64,000 nt of DNA from Caballeronia zhejiangensis. GTDB taxonomy: Bacteria > Pseudomonadota > Gammaproteobacteria > Burkholderiales > Burkholderiaceae. Every line of letters begins with the position of its first letter. Position 1 is the stretch's first letter. The notes under the pieces are model-generated. The model was not told the origin of the DNA. It saw only the letters and a list, made by a program, of their open reading frames with translations, and ran no database searches. The position numbers and the translations under genes are program-made. This document shows positions 16,246 to 25,677 of the stretch, in pieces. Location: the NCBI RefSeq assembly GCF_000698575.1, contig NZ_JFHD01000023.1:1-64000 (forward strand). Direction: 5' to 3'.

Positions 16246-17781
16246 ATGCTTGAGACGAAACAAAATATCCTTGTACTGATGGCCGATCAGCTCACGCCCT
16301 TCGCACTCGCCGCATACGGCAATCGCGTGACGAAGACGCCGCGCATCGATGCGCTCGCGCGCGAAGGCGTCGTGTTCGAATCCGCGTATTGCGCGAGTCC
16401 GCTGTGCGCGCCTTCGCGTTTTTCGCTTCTCGCGGGCAAGCTGCCTTCGAACATCGGCGCATTCGACAATGCCGCCGAATTCCCGTCCGAAACGCTGACC
16501 TTCGCGCACTATCTGCGCGCCGAAGGCTATCGCACGATTCTCTCCGGCAAGATGCATTTCTGCGGCGCGGATCAGTTGCACGGCTTCGAGGAACGTCTCA
16601 CGACCGATATCTATCCCGCCGATTTCGGCTGGACGCCCGACTGGCAGAACGCCGATGCGCGCCCGACGTGGTATCACAACATGAGCTCCGTGATAGACGC
16701 GGGCCCATGCGTGCGTACCAATCAACTCGACTTCGACGACGAAGTGACCTTCACCACGCGTCAAAAGCTCTTCGACATCGCGCGCGAGCGCAACGCGGGC
16801 AAGGACGCGCGTCCGTTCATGATGGTCGCATCGCTCACGCATCCGCACGATCCGTATGCGATTCCGCGCAAGTACTGGGACGCGTATCGCGATGAAGACA
16901 TCGACATGCCTTCGTATCGCGATTCGCTCGATGCCTGCGATCCGCATTCGAAGCGCCTGCGCCATGTGTACGAAGCGGATCGCACGCCGCCGACGGACCG
17001 GCAAATCCGCAATGCGCGGCGCGCGTACTACGGCGCGGTGTCGTATGTCGATGACCAGTTCGCATCGATCCTCGAAGCGCTCGACGAGGCCGGTCTCGCC
17101 GACGATACGATCATCGTCGTCACGTCGGATCACGGGGAGATGCTCGGCGAGCGCGGCCTCTGGTACAAGATGACGTTCTTCGAAGGCGGCTGCCGCGTGC
17201 CGCTCATCGTGCACGCGCCGAAGCGGTTTGGCGCGCATCGCGTGAAGGATTCGGTCTCGCATCTCGATGTGCTGCCGACGCTCGTCGAATTCGCGCGCGG
17301 ACAAGCGCCGCAAGCGTGGCCCGACAGCATCGACGGTCAAAGCCTCGTGCCGCACTTGCGCGAGACCGGCGGGCACGACGAAGCCATCGGCGAATATCTC
17401 GCGGAAGGCGCGATTGCGCCCATCGTGATGATCCGGCGCGGGCGCTTCAAGTTCATTCATTCGAGCGTGGATCCGGATCAGCTTTACGATGTAGAAGCCG
17501 ATCCGTTCGAGCGCGAGAATCTCGCAAGCGATGAGCGTCACGCCGCGCGCGTGGCCGAATTCCGCGCGGAGATCGCGCGCCGCTGGAATCTCGATGCGCT
17601 GCATCGGGATGTGCTGAAGAGTCAGCGCCGCCGCCATTTCCATTTCGCGGCGACGACGCAGGGCACGATTCAGTCATGGGACTGGCAGCCTCACGTCGAT
17701 GCGAGCCAGCGCTACATGCGCAATCACATCGATCTGGACGATCTCGAAGCGATGGCGCGTTTTCCCGCCGTCGAGCACTGA
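16246..17781 (+). CDS. betC: Choline sulfatase BetC
   Basis: A 511-residue type I sulfatase that hydrolyses choline-O-sulfate to choline and sulfate in the cytoplasm. The metal-binding opening is NILVLMADQ. The formylglycine signature is CAPSR with Cys54 as the residue to be oxidised, the same position as in characterised rhizobial BetC. A second metal motif reads VVTSDHGEMLGERGLW. The C-terminal choline-sulfatase-specific extension is present (about residues 455-511). No signal peptide is visible. The choline-binding protein gene follows by 41 bases, and a divergent LysR gene precedes it. Confidence 0.95.
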   Translation: MLETKQNILVLMADQLTPFALAAYGNRVTKTPRIDALAREGVVFESAYCASPLCAPSRFSLLAGKLPSNIGAFDNAAEFPSETLTFAHYLRAEGYRTILSGKMHFCGADQLHGFEERLTTDIYPADFGWTPDWQNADARPTWYHNMSSVIDAGPCVRTNQLDFDDEVTFTTRQKLFDIARERNAGKDARPFMMVASLTHPHDPYAIPRKYWDAYRDEDIDMPSYRDSLDACDPHSKRLRHVYEADRTPPTDRQIRNARRAYYGAVSYVDDQFASILEALDEAGLADDTIIVVTSDHGEMLGERGLWYKMTFFEGGCRVPLIVHAPKRFGAHRVKDSVSHLDVLPTLVEFARGQAPQAWPDSIDGQSLVPHLRETGGHDEAIGEYLAEGAIAPIVMIRRGRFKFIHSSVDPDQLYDVEADPFERENLASDERHAARVAEFRAEIARRWNLDALHRDVLKSQRRRHFHFAATTQGTIQSWDWQPHVDASQRYMRNHIDLDDLEAMARFPAVEH

Positions 17782-17822
17782 CGCATCGATCGCATCCCCA
17801 CAACACACGACAGGAATGCACC

Positions 17823-18770
17823 ATGAAAAAGGGCTTCATCCACGCGCTCTTCGCCGCCGCGCTGGCTTGCGTGGCTTCGCATGCGTTTGCCGCCGAGCCG
17901 CAGTCCTGCACGCAGGTCCGCATGGCGGGGCCGGGCTGGACCGATATCGACGCGACCAATGCGATGAGCGGCATCGTGCTCAAGGCGCTCGGCTATCGGC
18001 AGAACGTCGCGAACCTGTCGGTGCCGATCACGTATCAGGGCATGAAGAAAGGGCAGATCGACGTGTTTCTCGGCAACTGGATGCCCGCGCAGGCGCCGCT
18101 CGTGAAGCCGTTCTTCGAAGAGAAATCGATCGACGTCGTGCGCCCGAATCTCTCCAATGCGAAGTTCACGCTCGCGGTGCCGGACTATGTGGCGGCGGCG
18201 GGCGTGCATTCGTTCGCGGACCTCGCGAAGAACGCCGACAAGTTCGATAACCGCATCTACGGCATCGAACCGGGCGCGCCGGCGAATCAGAACATCAAGC
18301 GCATGGTCGATGACAAGGCCTTCGGTCTCGGCGACTGGAAGCTGGTCGAATCGAGCGAAACCGCGATGCTCACGCAAGTGGAGCGGGCGGTGCGCGACAA
18401 GAAGTGGATCGTGTTTCTCGCGTGGGAGCCGCATCTGATGAACACGAAGTTCAAGCTCGCCTATCTCGATGGCGGCGACAAATACTTCGGCCCCAACTAT
18501 GGCGGCGCGACGGTGAACACCGTGGCGCGCAGCGGCTACGAGCAGCAATGCCCCAACGTGAGCAGGCTGTTCAAACAGATGGCGTTCAACGTCGATCTGG
18601 AGAACGGCGTCATCACGGATGTGCTGGAGAAGAAAACGAATGTCGATGCAGCGGCCACGGATGCGCTGAAGCGTCATCCGGAGCTGCTGAAATCGTGGCT
18701 GGACGGCGTGACCACGGCGAGCGGCGGAAACGGCCTGGAAGCCGTTCAGACCGCGCTCGGCGTGAAGTGA
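17823..18770 (+). CDS. choX: Choline ABC transporter substrate-binding protein (ChoX type), orphan
   Basis: A 315-residue periplasmic binding protein with a signal peptide (about residues 1-23, cleaved after SHAFA). Typical ChoX features are VRMAGPGWTDIDATNAM, FLGNWMPAQ, GIEPGAPANQNI and AWEPHLMNT. The family binds choline (or acetylcholine) through aromatic residues. It probably forms an operon with betC, so imported choline sulfate or choline would enter the same pathway. Membrane and ATPase subunits are missing from the window. Confidence 0.9.
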   Translation: MKKGFIHALFAAALACVASHAFAAEPQSCTQVRMAGPGWTDIDATNAMSGIVLKALGYRQNVANLSVPITYQGMKKGQIDVFLGNWMPAQAPLVKPFFEEKSIDVVRPNLSNAKFTLAVPDYVAAAGVHSFADLAKNADKFDNRIYGIEPGAPANQNIKRMVDDKAFGLGDWKLVESSETAMLTQVERAVRDKKWIVFLAWEPHLMNTKFKLAYLDGGDKYFGPNYGGATVNTVARSGYEQQCPNVSRLFKQMAFNVDLENGVITDVLEKKTNVDAAATDALKRHPELLKSWLDGVTTASGGNGLEAVQTALGVK

Positions 18771-18774
18771 GGGA

Positions 18775-20091
18775 TCAGCCGAGCTGAATGCTCGCGCGTT
18801 CCTGTGCGGCCATCACGACGGCGCGCATCGGCGTCTGGATCGCCATGAAGTGGAGCATCAGGCTGTCCGCCTGGTGCAAGTACCACGGCGTATTGATGCT
18901 CAGGCAGTCGAGGCCGTGTTCAAGCTTCCAGCCGAGACGGTCCGTCAGCAGATTCGCGATGATGGTCTGATCGCCGCCGTTCGCATAGGTGCTCGATTTG
19001 TCGGGCGCGGCGCTGACATGCTCGTGGATTTCGTCGACGAACGCCAGGACCGCGGGCTTGCGGCGAAAGCCGAGCACGCCGGCATTGATGATCCACGGCC
19101 CGATATCGTGCGCCGCGAGAATGTCGCGCCCGTCCAGCAGCGGATCGATCGGCTTGCGCTGATCGAAGAAGAGGATGTCGGCATCGACCCAGATCGCCCA
19201 GTCGTGATGCGGCAGATGCTTGCGCAGGAACCACGGCTTGAGCCAGGTGCCGGTCGCGCCGGGCACGCCTTCGGCGGGCGTCTGCCGATAGACGTAAAGC
19301 GTATAGCCGTGGCGCTCGCAATAGCGCCGCATGTTCTGCTCGGCGATCGCGCCGTACGCACGCACGTTGGGCGTGTAGTACGTGATGAAGGCGATGGACT
19401 TGCCGGGGTTATAGACGCTGAACTCTTCATGCGGCGTTTCGCTTTGCGCCGGAAGCTGGAACAGCGGCACGCCCTTCTGCTGACAGTCGTTGATGTGTTC
19501 GGCGAGCGCGTTGCGAAAGCTCGCCGGGATGAAACCGTAGATCGCTTCCTCGCCGAGCACGATGGTCCAGAGGTTGGGGTACTGCGTCCAGATGGGATCG
19601 TAGCGCGGACCGCAGTGCATCGTAGCCATGATGCCGCCGCGTTCACCGTGCGGCTCGATGTAGTCGAGCCCTGCAAGCATCGCGATTTCGTTTTGCGGCG
19701 CTTTGCCGATCTTGCATTCCCCGATGCACCACACGATGAGGTTGCGCACCTCGACCGTATTACGCCAGATCTGCACGGCCGTCTGACGTCCGTCGTCGTT
19801 GCCGGAAACCGCCATGAGCGCGTGCTGCCTGCCTTCTGCGATGGGCTCGACCGGGAGCATGTTGAGCACGATGCAGTCTTCGCTCATGCAGACGAGCAGC
19901 GCCATCTCGGGCATCCGGCGCAAGTGATGCAGGATCGCTTCGTACTTGAGCAACAAACGCTGGGACGGGCACGGCATGCCCGCCATCGAAATGCTCGCGT
20001 GCTCGTAGCCCATGCGGGCGGCGTAGTGCTTGTGATTGGTCAGGACTTCGGGTGCGTCGGTCTGATGGATGCTCAGGCAGCGGGTAGTCAT
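18775..20091 (-). CDS. Galactosyltransferase-like protein (GT34, GMA12/MNN10 type C-terminal domain)
   Basis: A 438-residue protein without signal peptide or membrane segment. The C-terminal half (about residues 245-430) reads as a GT34-type glycosyltransferase: an HDWAIWVDADILFFD segment carrying the DxD metal motif, INAGVLGFRRKP, and NGGDQTIIANLL. The N-terminal half is a second domain that I do not recognise; it also has a nucleotide-sugar-transferase flavour (KYEAILHHLRRMPEM, ALLVCMSEDCIVLNM). Acceptor and sugar are unknown. It converges on choX with a gap of only 4 bases and is divergent from the porin gene. It is out of place among betaine genes. Confidence 0.7.
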   Translation of the reverse strand: MTTRCLSIHQTDAPEVLTNHKHYAARMGYEHASISMAGMPCPSQRLLLKYEAILHHLRRMPEMALLVCMSEDCIVLNMLPVEPIAEGRQHALMAVSGNDDGRQTAVQIWRNTVEVRNLIVWCIGECKIGKAPQNEIAMLAGLDYIEPHGERGGIMATMHCGPRYDPIWTQYPNLWTIVLGEEAIYGFIPASFRNALAEHINDCQQKGVPLFQLPAQSETPHEEFSVYNPGKSIAFITYYTPNVRAYGAIAEQNMRRYCERHGYTLYVYRQTPAEGVPGATGTWLKPWFLRKHLPHHDWAIWVDADILFFDQRKPIDPLLDGRDILAAHDIGPWIINAGVLGFRRKPAVLAFVDEIHEHVSAAPDKSSTYANGGDQTIIANLLTDRLGWKLEHGLDCLSINTPWYLHQADSLMLHFMAIQTPMRAVVMAAQERASIQLG

Positions 20092-20364
20092 GTCGTTCGA
20101 ATCCGAAACAAGGCTTGAGTAATGCGGGTTTTTTACAGATTCCGAAGTATGCGAGCCGAGCCCTGCCGCGCATATCGGGCATGTCCGAAAACGAATTCGT
20201 TCTATTGACGCGAAACACGATGTTGCAGTAGTCGCAACTAGACAGATTTGCGTCGCACCGGGTCGAGCCGGCGCATATATGGACCTTTATTTTTACGACG
20301 TCGACGCGATGCTTCATCGCCTATTCCAACGCAATACACATCGAGACGAGCAAAGGACCAGCAC

Positions 20365-21513
20365 ATGAGAAAAAGACATGCCGCAAGGATCGCAGGCCTC
20401 GCGTTCGCAGCGGGCGCGGCGAACATGCCGATGACGGCGCACGCGCAAAGCAGCGTGACGCTCTACGGTATTCTCGATGCGGGCGTCACCTGGGTCAGCA
20501 ACACGGGCGGCTCGCATGTCGTGAAGTTCGACGACGGCATCTCCTATGGCAACCGCATCGGATTTCGCGGCACCGAAGATCTCGGCGGCGGATTGCAGGC
20601 GGTCTTCGTGCTCGAATCGGGCTTTCATCTCGGCAATGGCCAGCTCGGCTTCGGCGGCGCGCAATTCGGACGGCAAGCCTACGTAGGCCTCAAGAACCAG
20701 TGGGGCACCGTCTCGCTCGGCAATCAGCTCGATATGACCGAAGAGTTCGTCTACCTCTACAACATCTCGGCGTGGGCGAGCGGCTACGCCATTCACCAGG
20801 GCGACTTCGACCGCATGAACGGCGACCGTCTGCCGAACTCGATCAAGTTCCTGTCGAACGACATCGGCGGCTTCACCTTCGGCGGCATGTATTCGTTCGG
20901 CAATCAGGCGGGCGACTTCCATCGCAACAGCGCGTGGAGCGTCGGCGCGCACTATGCGGCGAACACCTTCAACGTCGGCGCGGCCTATACGCAACTCAAC
21001 AATCCGAACGGCATCTACGCGTTCGATCCGTACGCGATGATCGGCGCGCGCACCTTCCTCGGCCAGCCGACGGTATCGGTCGATCCGGCGACGGGGGCCG
21101 TCACCGATCTCTATAGCTCGACCTCGTTTCCCGTCGACAAGCAAGGCGCGTTCGCCGTGGGCGCGGCATGGACCATCGGCAACCTGATGTTATCGGGCAA
21201 CTTCACCTACACGACGATCAAGGGCCTCGGCCAGACCTCGCACATGCAGGTGTACGAAGGCGGCGCGTCATACAGCTTCAGGCCGGACCTGAATCTCTAC
21301 GGCGGCTATCAGCACACGCGCTTCGAAGGCAATCACTGGAATCAGGGCTCGCTCGGGCTGCACTATCTGCTTTCGAAACGTACCGACGTGTATATCTCGG
21401 GCGACTATCTGCGCGCGTCCGGCCCCATCGATGCAGTCATCGGCTACAGCTTCACGCCGTCGTCGTCGAATACGCAGGCCGACGTGCGCGTAGGCATGCG
21501 TCACTCGTTCTAA
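20365..21513 (+). CDS. Outer-membrane porin (Gram-negative porin, Burkholderia type)
   Basis: A 382-residue trimeric-porin-family protein. A signal peptide ends at AHAQ, followed by the standard SSVTLYGILDAGVTWVSNTG opening. The constriction and strand repeats include GFRGTEDLGGGLQAVFVLES, GRQAYVGLKNQWGTVSLGNQ, and a terminal strand ending in RVGMRHSF with C-terminal Phe, the outer-membrane insertion signal. The ATG at 20365 gives a proper signal peptide; an upstream start at 20248 does not. It probably supplies outer-membrane entry for the quaternary ammonium substrates taken up by the neighbouring binding proteins, but that is only contextual. Confidence 0.92.
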   Translation: MRKRHAARIAGLAFAAGAANMPMTAHAQSSVTLYGILDAGVTWVSNTGGSHVVKFDDGISYGNRIGFRGTEDLGGGLQAVFVLESGFHLGNGQLGFGGAQFGRQAYVGLKNQWGTVSLGNQLDMTEEFVYLYNISAWASGYAIHQGDFDRMNGDRLPNSIKFLSNDIGGFTFGGMYSFGNQAGDFHRNSAWSVGAHYAANTFNVGAAYTQLNNPNGIYAFDPYAMIGARTFLGQPTVSVDPATGAVTDLYSSTSFPVDKQGAFAVGAAWTIGNLMLSGNFTYTTIKGLGQTSHMQVYEGGASYSFRPDLNLYGGYQHTRFEGNHWNQGSLGLHYLLSKRTDVYISGDYLRASGPIDAVIGYSFTPSSSNTQADVRVGMRHSF

Positions 21514-22487
21514 GCCGCCGCGAGCCGCGCGGACGGGACGGCGCGCAATGCGCTTCGATCCTGCCGCGGGCTCGTCTGAAAGCGCGCGCGATACGTGCGC
21601 GAAAAATGCGACGGCGATTCGAAGCCGCACGCGACGCACACCGCGAGAATCGACATGTCGGTCTGGTGAAGCAGCTCGCGCGCACGCACGAGACGCAGGC
21701 CGAGATAGAAGTGCGTCGGCGTGTCCTTCAGCGATGCACAGAAGAGCCGCTCCAGCTGACGCCGCGTCACGCCGATGGATTCGGCGAGCGCATCGGGCGA
21801 CAGCGGCTCTTCCATATGCTGCTCCATCAGCTCGATCACCTGAATCAGCTTGCGATTGTGGATGCCGTAACGCGCGGCGATCTGCATCCGCTGATGATCC
21901 GAGCGCTGCCGGATGCGCCCGAGCACGAACTGCTCCGACACTTGCGCCGCCAACTCCGCGCCGTGTTCGCGCGCGATCACGTCGAGCATCAGATCGATCG
22001 ATGCCGTGCCGCCCGCGCATGTGATGCGCCGCGTGTCGATCTCGAACAGCTCCTGACTCGTCGCGATCGCCGGATAACGCTCGGTGAATGCAGCGGCCGC
22101 TTCCCAGTGCAGCGTCGCGCGCGTGCCCGCGAGCAGCCCGGCTTCCGCGAGGATGAAGCTGCCGGTGTCGATGCCGCCGAGCGTCGCGCCCGCGCGATCG
22201 AGGCGCCGCAGCCAGTCGCCGATCGCGCGCGTGTAGCGCGAGAGCGGCTCGAATCCCGACACGACGAACACGGTGCGCGCGTCGTTGACCTGATCGAACG
22301 CGCTTTCGGCGTTGAGCGTGATGCCGTTGCTCGCGGCGACCGGACCGCCGTCCAAGCTGAGAATGTGCCAGCGATACAGATCGCCCGCGAAGCGATTGGC
22401 GACGCGCAGCGGCTCGATCGCGGACATGAATCCGATCGACGAGAACTCGGGCAGCAGCAGGAAATGGAAATCGTGGGGCGCGGACAT
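21510..22487 (-). CDS. GlxA-type AraC-family regulator (candidate CdhR-like carnitine regulator)
   Basis: A 325-residue GlxA-type regulator with an N-terminal DJ-1/PfpI-like domain (FHFLLLPEFSSIGFMSAIEP opening) and a C-terminal AraC DNA-binding domain (ALAESIGVTRRQLERLFCAS and CGFESPSHFSRTYRARF). It is a paralogue of the GbdR-like protein at the left end. In Pseudomonas the carnitine operon is controlled by the related CdhR, so CdhR is a reasonable candidate here, but the distance from cdhA weakens this. The stop overlaps the porin's stop by 4 bases in convergent orientation. The start at 22487 was chosen over 22589 for the family-typical opening. Confidence 0.82.
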   Translation of the reverse strand: MSAPHDFHFLLLPEFSSIGFMSAIEPLRVANRFAGDLYRWHILSLDGGPVAASNGITLNAESAFDQVNDARTVFVVSGFEPLSRYTRAIGDWLRRLDRAGATLGGIDTGSFILAEAGLLAGTRATLHWEAAAAFTERYPAIATSQELFEIDTRRITCAGGTASIDLMLDVIAREHGAELAAQVSEQFVLGRIRQRSDHQRMQIAARYGIHNRKLIQVIELMEQHMEEPLSPDALAESIGVTRRQLERLFCASLKDTPTHFYLGLRLVRARELLHQTDMSILAVCVACGFESPSHFSRTYRARFQTSPRQDRSALRAVPSARLAAA

Positions 22488-22534
22488 CGGATCGATTGGC
22501 AAGGCTCGTCGATGAGAGAAGCCGTCCACCCTAG

Positions 22535-22587
22535 CGCGCGCAAAAAACGCGCGCAATCCGGCTTGCCCCGAAGGGCGGCCGGATTGC
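22535..22587 (-). terminator. Stem-loop between the A-PCP-TE gene and the downstream GlxA regulator
   Basis: GCAATCCGGC (22553-22562) pairs perfectly with GCCGGATTGC (22578-22587) across a 15-base loop. On the minus strand it is followed within a few bases by a run of six T (complement of 22542-22547) inside another GC-rich palindrome. This looks like a terminator for the A-PCP-TE transcript, although the T-run is flanked by GC pairs. Confidence 0.55.
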
Positions 22588-22605
22588 ACTGCTCGAAGAT
22601 GCGGT

Positions 22606-25600
22606 TCAGGCGCTCGCGAGCGCGTTCGTGAGCGTCGCGGCGACCGTGCTCAGGTGCGGCTCCACCACGAGATCGGTGTGCCTGCCGAGGACCGGCATCA
22701 CGCGCACGCCGTGCTTCGCGACGCGTTGCCAGACCGGCAGCGGATCGCTGCGCGAGTCGTCGAGCATCGTCGCGCGCACGTAGACGATCGGGCCGCCGTC
22801 ATAACGTCGCGGCTTGTAGGTCGCCATCGCGGCGCTCATCGATTCGCGCACGCGCCGCAGCACAGGCGGAAGATCGGCGACGTCGTCGGATTGCCGGTGC
22901 GTCGTCGGCCTGCCCATGCGCCCGCGCACGCGGTTGGTCATCGCCGCCGCCTTGCCGCGCACGAAGCCGAGGCGCGCGCCGGCGTTGAGCGAGCGCAACT
23001 CGCGCAGACGTTCGACGAGCACGCCCGCCTGATACCGCGTCCACAGCGTGAAGGGCAGACAATGTGTGTGAATGTACGTGTCGAGCAGGCAGAGCATCTC
23101 GATCTTCTCGCCCGCCGCGACGAGCTGTTGCGCGATCTCGAACGCGACCAGCCCGCCGAACGAATAGCCGACGAGCGCATAAGGACCGCTCGGCTGCACT
23201 TCGCGGATGCGCAGCACGTAGCCGCGCGCCATCTCTTCGACGCTGTGCTGCGGCGCTTCATCGCCGTCGAGGCCGAGCGCCTGCAGGCCGTACACGGGCC
23301 GCTCGTTCTGCACCATGCCCGCGAGCGTCAGGCACTCCATCACCGAGCCGGTGATGCTGTGCACCATGAAGATCGGCCGGCCGACGCCCGCACGCATTTG
23401 CACGAGCGTCGAGTCCGCGGTGCGCGCGCCGGGTTCGGATGCGAGGACGGCGGCGAGGCGCGCGACGGTCGGCGCGACGATCATCGTCGATAGCGGCAAT
23501 GCACGGCCGGTCGCGCGCTGCACGTCGGCGAGCATCCGCGCGGCGAGCAGCGAGTGGCCGCCGAGCTCGAAGAAGTTGTCGTCGCGGCCGATCGGCGAGA
23601 AGCTGAAATGCTGTTCCCAGAGCGCGCACAGATACGCCTCGATGGATCCGATCGAATCGCCCGGCGCGGGCAGATCGCGCTTCACGCGCGTAAGCGACGG
23701 ATGCTCGCGAATCTGATCGAGACACTCGGGATTGGCGAGCGACGACACGTTGCGCGCGGGCAGGCCGTTGACGGCATCGCGCGCGGCCGCTTCCGACGGC
23801 TTGTTGTTGTGCGTGACGGGCAAGCCGTCGACCTGCACGATCACATCGGGCACGAGCGCGGCGGAGCCTTGTCGCGTGAGATCGCGGCGCACGCGCGCGG
23901 CGAGCGCCGCATTCAGTTGCGCACCCGGCCGCAGCACGAGCAAGAGCACGATGCGCTGGCCCGCATCGCCCGCGTTCGCGCCGGTCTGGGCGACGACCAT
24001 CGCATGACGGATCTCGTGAATCTCGCTCAGGATGCGATAGATTTCGCCCGGACTCACGTTGATGCCGCGCACATTGAGCACGCCGTCGCTGCGGCCGTGC
24101 AGACGCGCCGAGCCTTGCGGCGAGAACTCGATGACGTCGCCGTGCGTCCACACGCCTTCGTTCGCCGCGAAATACGCCTTGTGAAAGCGCGAGCCGTCGT
24201 CGTCGCCGAAGAAGCCGAGCGGTCGCGACGGAAACGGATTCGTGCAGACGAGCTCGCCCGGCATGATCGTGCTCGCGCCCTGATCGAACGCCTGCACGTC
24301 GAGGCCGAGGCTCCGGCATTGTGCTTCGCCCGCATAGACGGGCAGATTCGGGTTGCCGAGCACGAAGCAGCCGATGATGTCCGTGCCGCCTGAAATCGAT
24401 TGCAACTGCAACTGCTTGACGTGCTGGTACACCCATTCGAACTGCGAGTCGTAGAGCACGGCGCCGGTGGACATCATCGCGCGTAGTGCCGAGAGATCGA
24501 ACTGTCCGGCCGGCTCGATGCCCGCATCCTCGCTCATCTTCAGATAGGCGGGACTCGTCCCGAAGACCGTCACGCGCTCGTTCGCGACGAGACGCCAGAG
24601 CGTGTCGACGGCGGCGACGGGACCATCGTAAGTGACGATCTCCACGCCCGACGCGAGCACCGACATCTGCCAGTTCCACATCATCCACGAGCAGCTCGTG
24701 TGGAAAAAGAGCTTGTCGCCGGGACCGAAATCGCTGTGCAGGCGATGCTCCTTCACGTGTTCGAGCAGCGTGCCGCCCGCGCCGTGCACGATGCATTTCG
24801 GCTTGCCGGTCGTGCCCGACGAAAACATGATGAAGAGCGGATGGTTGAACGGGAAGCGCTTCCAGTCGAAACGCATCGCGTCGCCGCGCGCGATCAGCGA
24901 GCGCAACTCGTGCTGACGCTGCGTCACCGTGCTGGGCAGTTCGGTATCTTCGAGACAGACGATGTCCGTGAGCGTCGGCAGTTGCGCGGCCACCGCCGCG
25001 ACGTGGCCCGAAAGCGAGCCGCCGGTGTCGAACGGACGCTGCATCGTGTGCGCGAACATGAACTTCGGATCGAGCGGGGCGAAGCGGTCGAGAATCGCCT
25101 GCACGCCGTTTTCCGGCGCGGCTGTCGAAAGCGTTGCGCCGAGCGCGGTCACGGCGAGCGCGGCGGTGATCGCGTCGCAGTCGTTGCGCATGATCGCCAC
25201 CACGCGATCGCCTTCCTTCAGGCCGAGCTCGGAGAGCGTCTGCGCGAGGCGCACGACGCGCTCGCGCAACTCGCCGCGCGTATAGCTTATGCGGCGTCCG
25301 TCGGCGAAGCAGGAGGTGATCGCGGGAGCGTCGTCGGGCGCGATGCGTTTGCCGAGCAGATTTTCTGCGTAATTCAGTTCGATGTTGGGAAAGAACCGTG
25401 CCGTTTCGCATTGGTTGCCGATGCAGACCGGTTCATCGGATCCCGACCATTCGAGCCCGCGCGCCGATTCGAGAAAGCATTTCCAGAATTGGCGATATTC
25501 GCGCACTGAGTAAGCATGCAATTCCGAATAATCGGCGAAGCGCTCGCCGGTTGCCTTTTCGAAGGCCTGCGTGAAGGCCGTCATGCGCGATGCGGATATC

Positions 25601-25677
25601 TGTTCGGCGGAAGGCAGGTAAAGCGGTTCGCGCGCGTAGAGCCGCGCGCTCTCTCGGATGGCGTCTTGACGGTCCAT
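22606..25677 (-). CDS. NRPS-like A-PCP-TE protein with an acetoacetyl-CoA-synthetase-type adenylation domain
   Basis: A 1023-residue three-domain protein. Residues 1-650 are an AMP-forming ligase closely resembling acetoacetyl-CoA synthetase: FSSGTTGKPKCIVHGAGGTL (about 285-304), SCSWMMWNWQMSV, SISGGTDIIGCF, and the C-terminal LPVTHNNKPSE with Lys626. Residues 680-750 are a peptidyl-carrier domain, DNFFELGGHSLLAA, with phosphopantetheine site Ser709. Residues 765-1023 are a type I thioesterase: MVHSITGSVM, GYSFGG nucleophile Ser839, Asp866 and His1000. There is no condensation, ketosynthase or reductase domain. A beta-keto or short carboxylic acid would be adenylated, held as a thioester and released by hydrolysis, cyclisation or self-condensation. 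Its substrate and product are unknown. It is divergent from caiX. Confidence 0.85.
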   Translation of the reverse strand: MDRQDAIRESARLYAREPLYLPSAEQISASRMTAFTQAFEKATGERFADYSELHAYSVREYRQFWKCFLESARGLEWSGSDEPVCIGNQCETARFFPNIELNYAENLLGKRIAPDDAPAITSCFADGRRISYTRGELRERVVRLAQTLSELGLKEGDRVVAIMRNDCDAITAALAVTALGATLSTAAPENGVQAILDRFAPLDPKFMFAHTMQRPFDTGGSLSGHVAAVAAQLPTLTDIVCLEDTELPSTVTQRQHELRSLIARGDAMRFDWKRFPFNHPLFIMFSSGTTGKPKCIVHGAGGTLLEHVKEHRLHSDFGPGDKLFFHTSCSWMMWNWQMSVLASGVEIVTYDGPVAAVDTLWRLVANERVTVFGTSPAYLKMSEDAGIEPAGQFDLSALRAMMSTGAVLYDSQFEWVYQHVKQLQLQSISGGTDIIGCFVLGNPNLPVYAGEAQCRSLGLDVQAFDQGASTIMPGELVCTNPFPSRPLGFFGDDDGSRFHKAYFAANEGVWTHGDVIEFSPQGSARLHGRSDGVLNVRGINVSPGEIYRILSEIHEIRHAMVVAQTGANAGDAGQRIVLLLVLRPGAQLNAALAARVRRDLTRQGSAALVPDVIVQVDGLPVTHNNKPSEAAARDAVNGLPARNVSSLANPECLDQIREHPSLTRVKRDLPAPGDSIGSIEAYLCALWEQHFSFSPIGRDDNFFELGGHSLLAARMLADVQRATGRALPLSTMIVAPTVARLAAVLASEPGARTADSTLVQMRAGVGRPIFMVHSITGSVMECLTLAGMVQNERPVYGLQALGLDGDEAPQHSVEEMARGYVLRIREVQPSGPYALVGYSFGGLVAFEIAQQLVAAGEKIEMLCLLDTYIHTHCLPFTLWTRYQAGVLVERLRELRSLNAGARLGFVRGKAAAMTNRVRGRMGRPTTHRQSDDVADLPPVLRRVRESMSAAMATYKPRRYDGGPIVYVRATMLDDSRSDPLPVWQRVAKHGVRVMPVLGRHTDLVVEPHLSTVAATLTNALASA

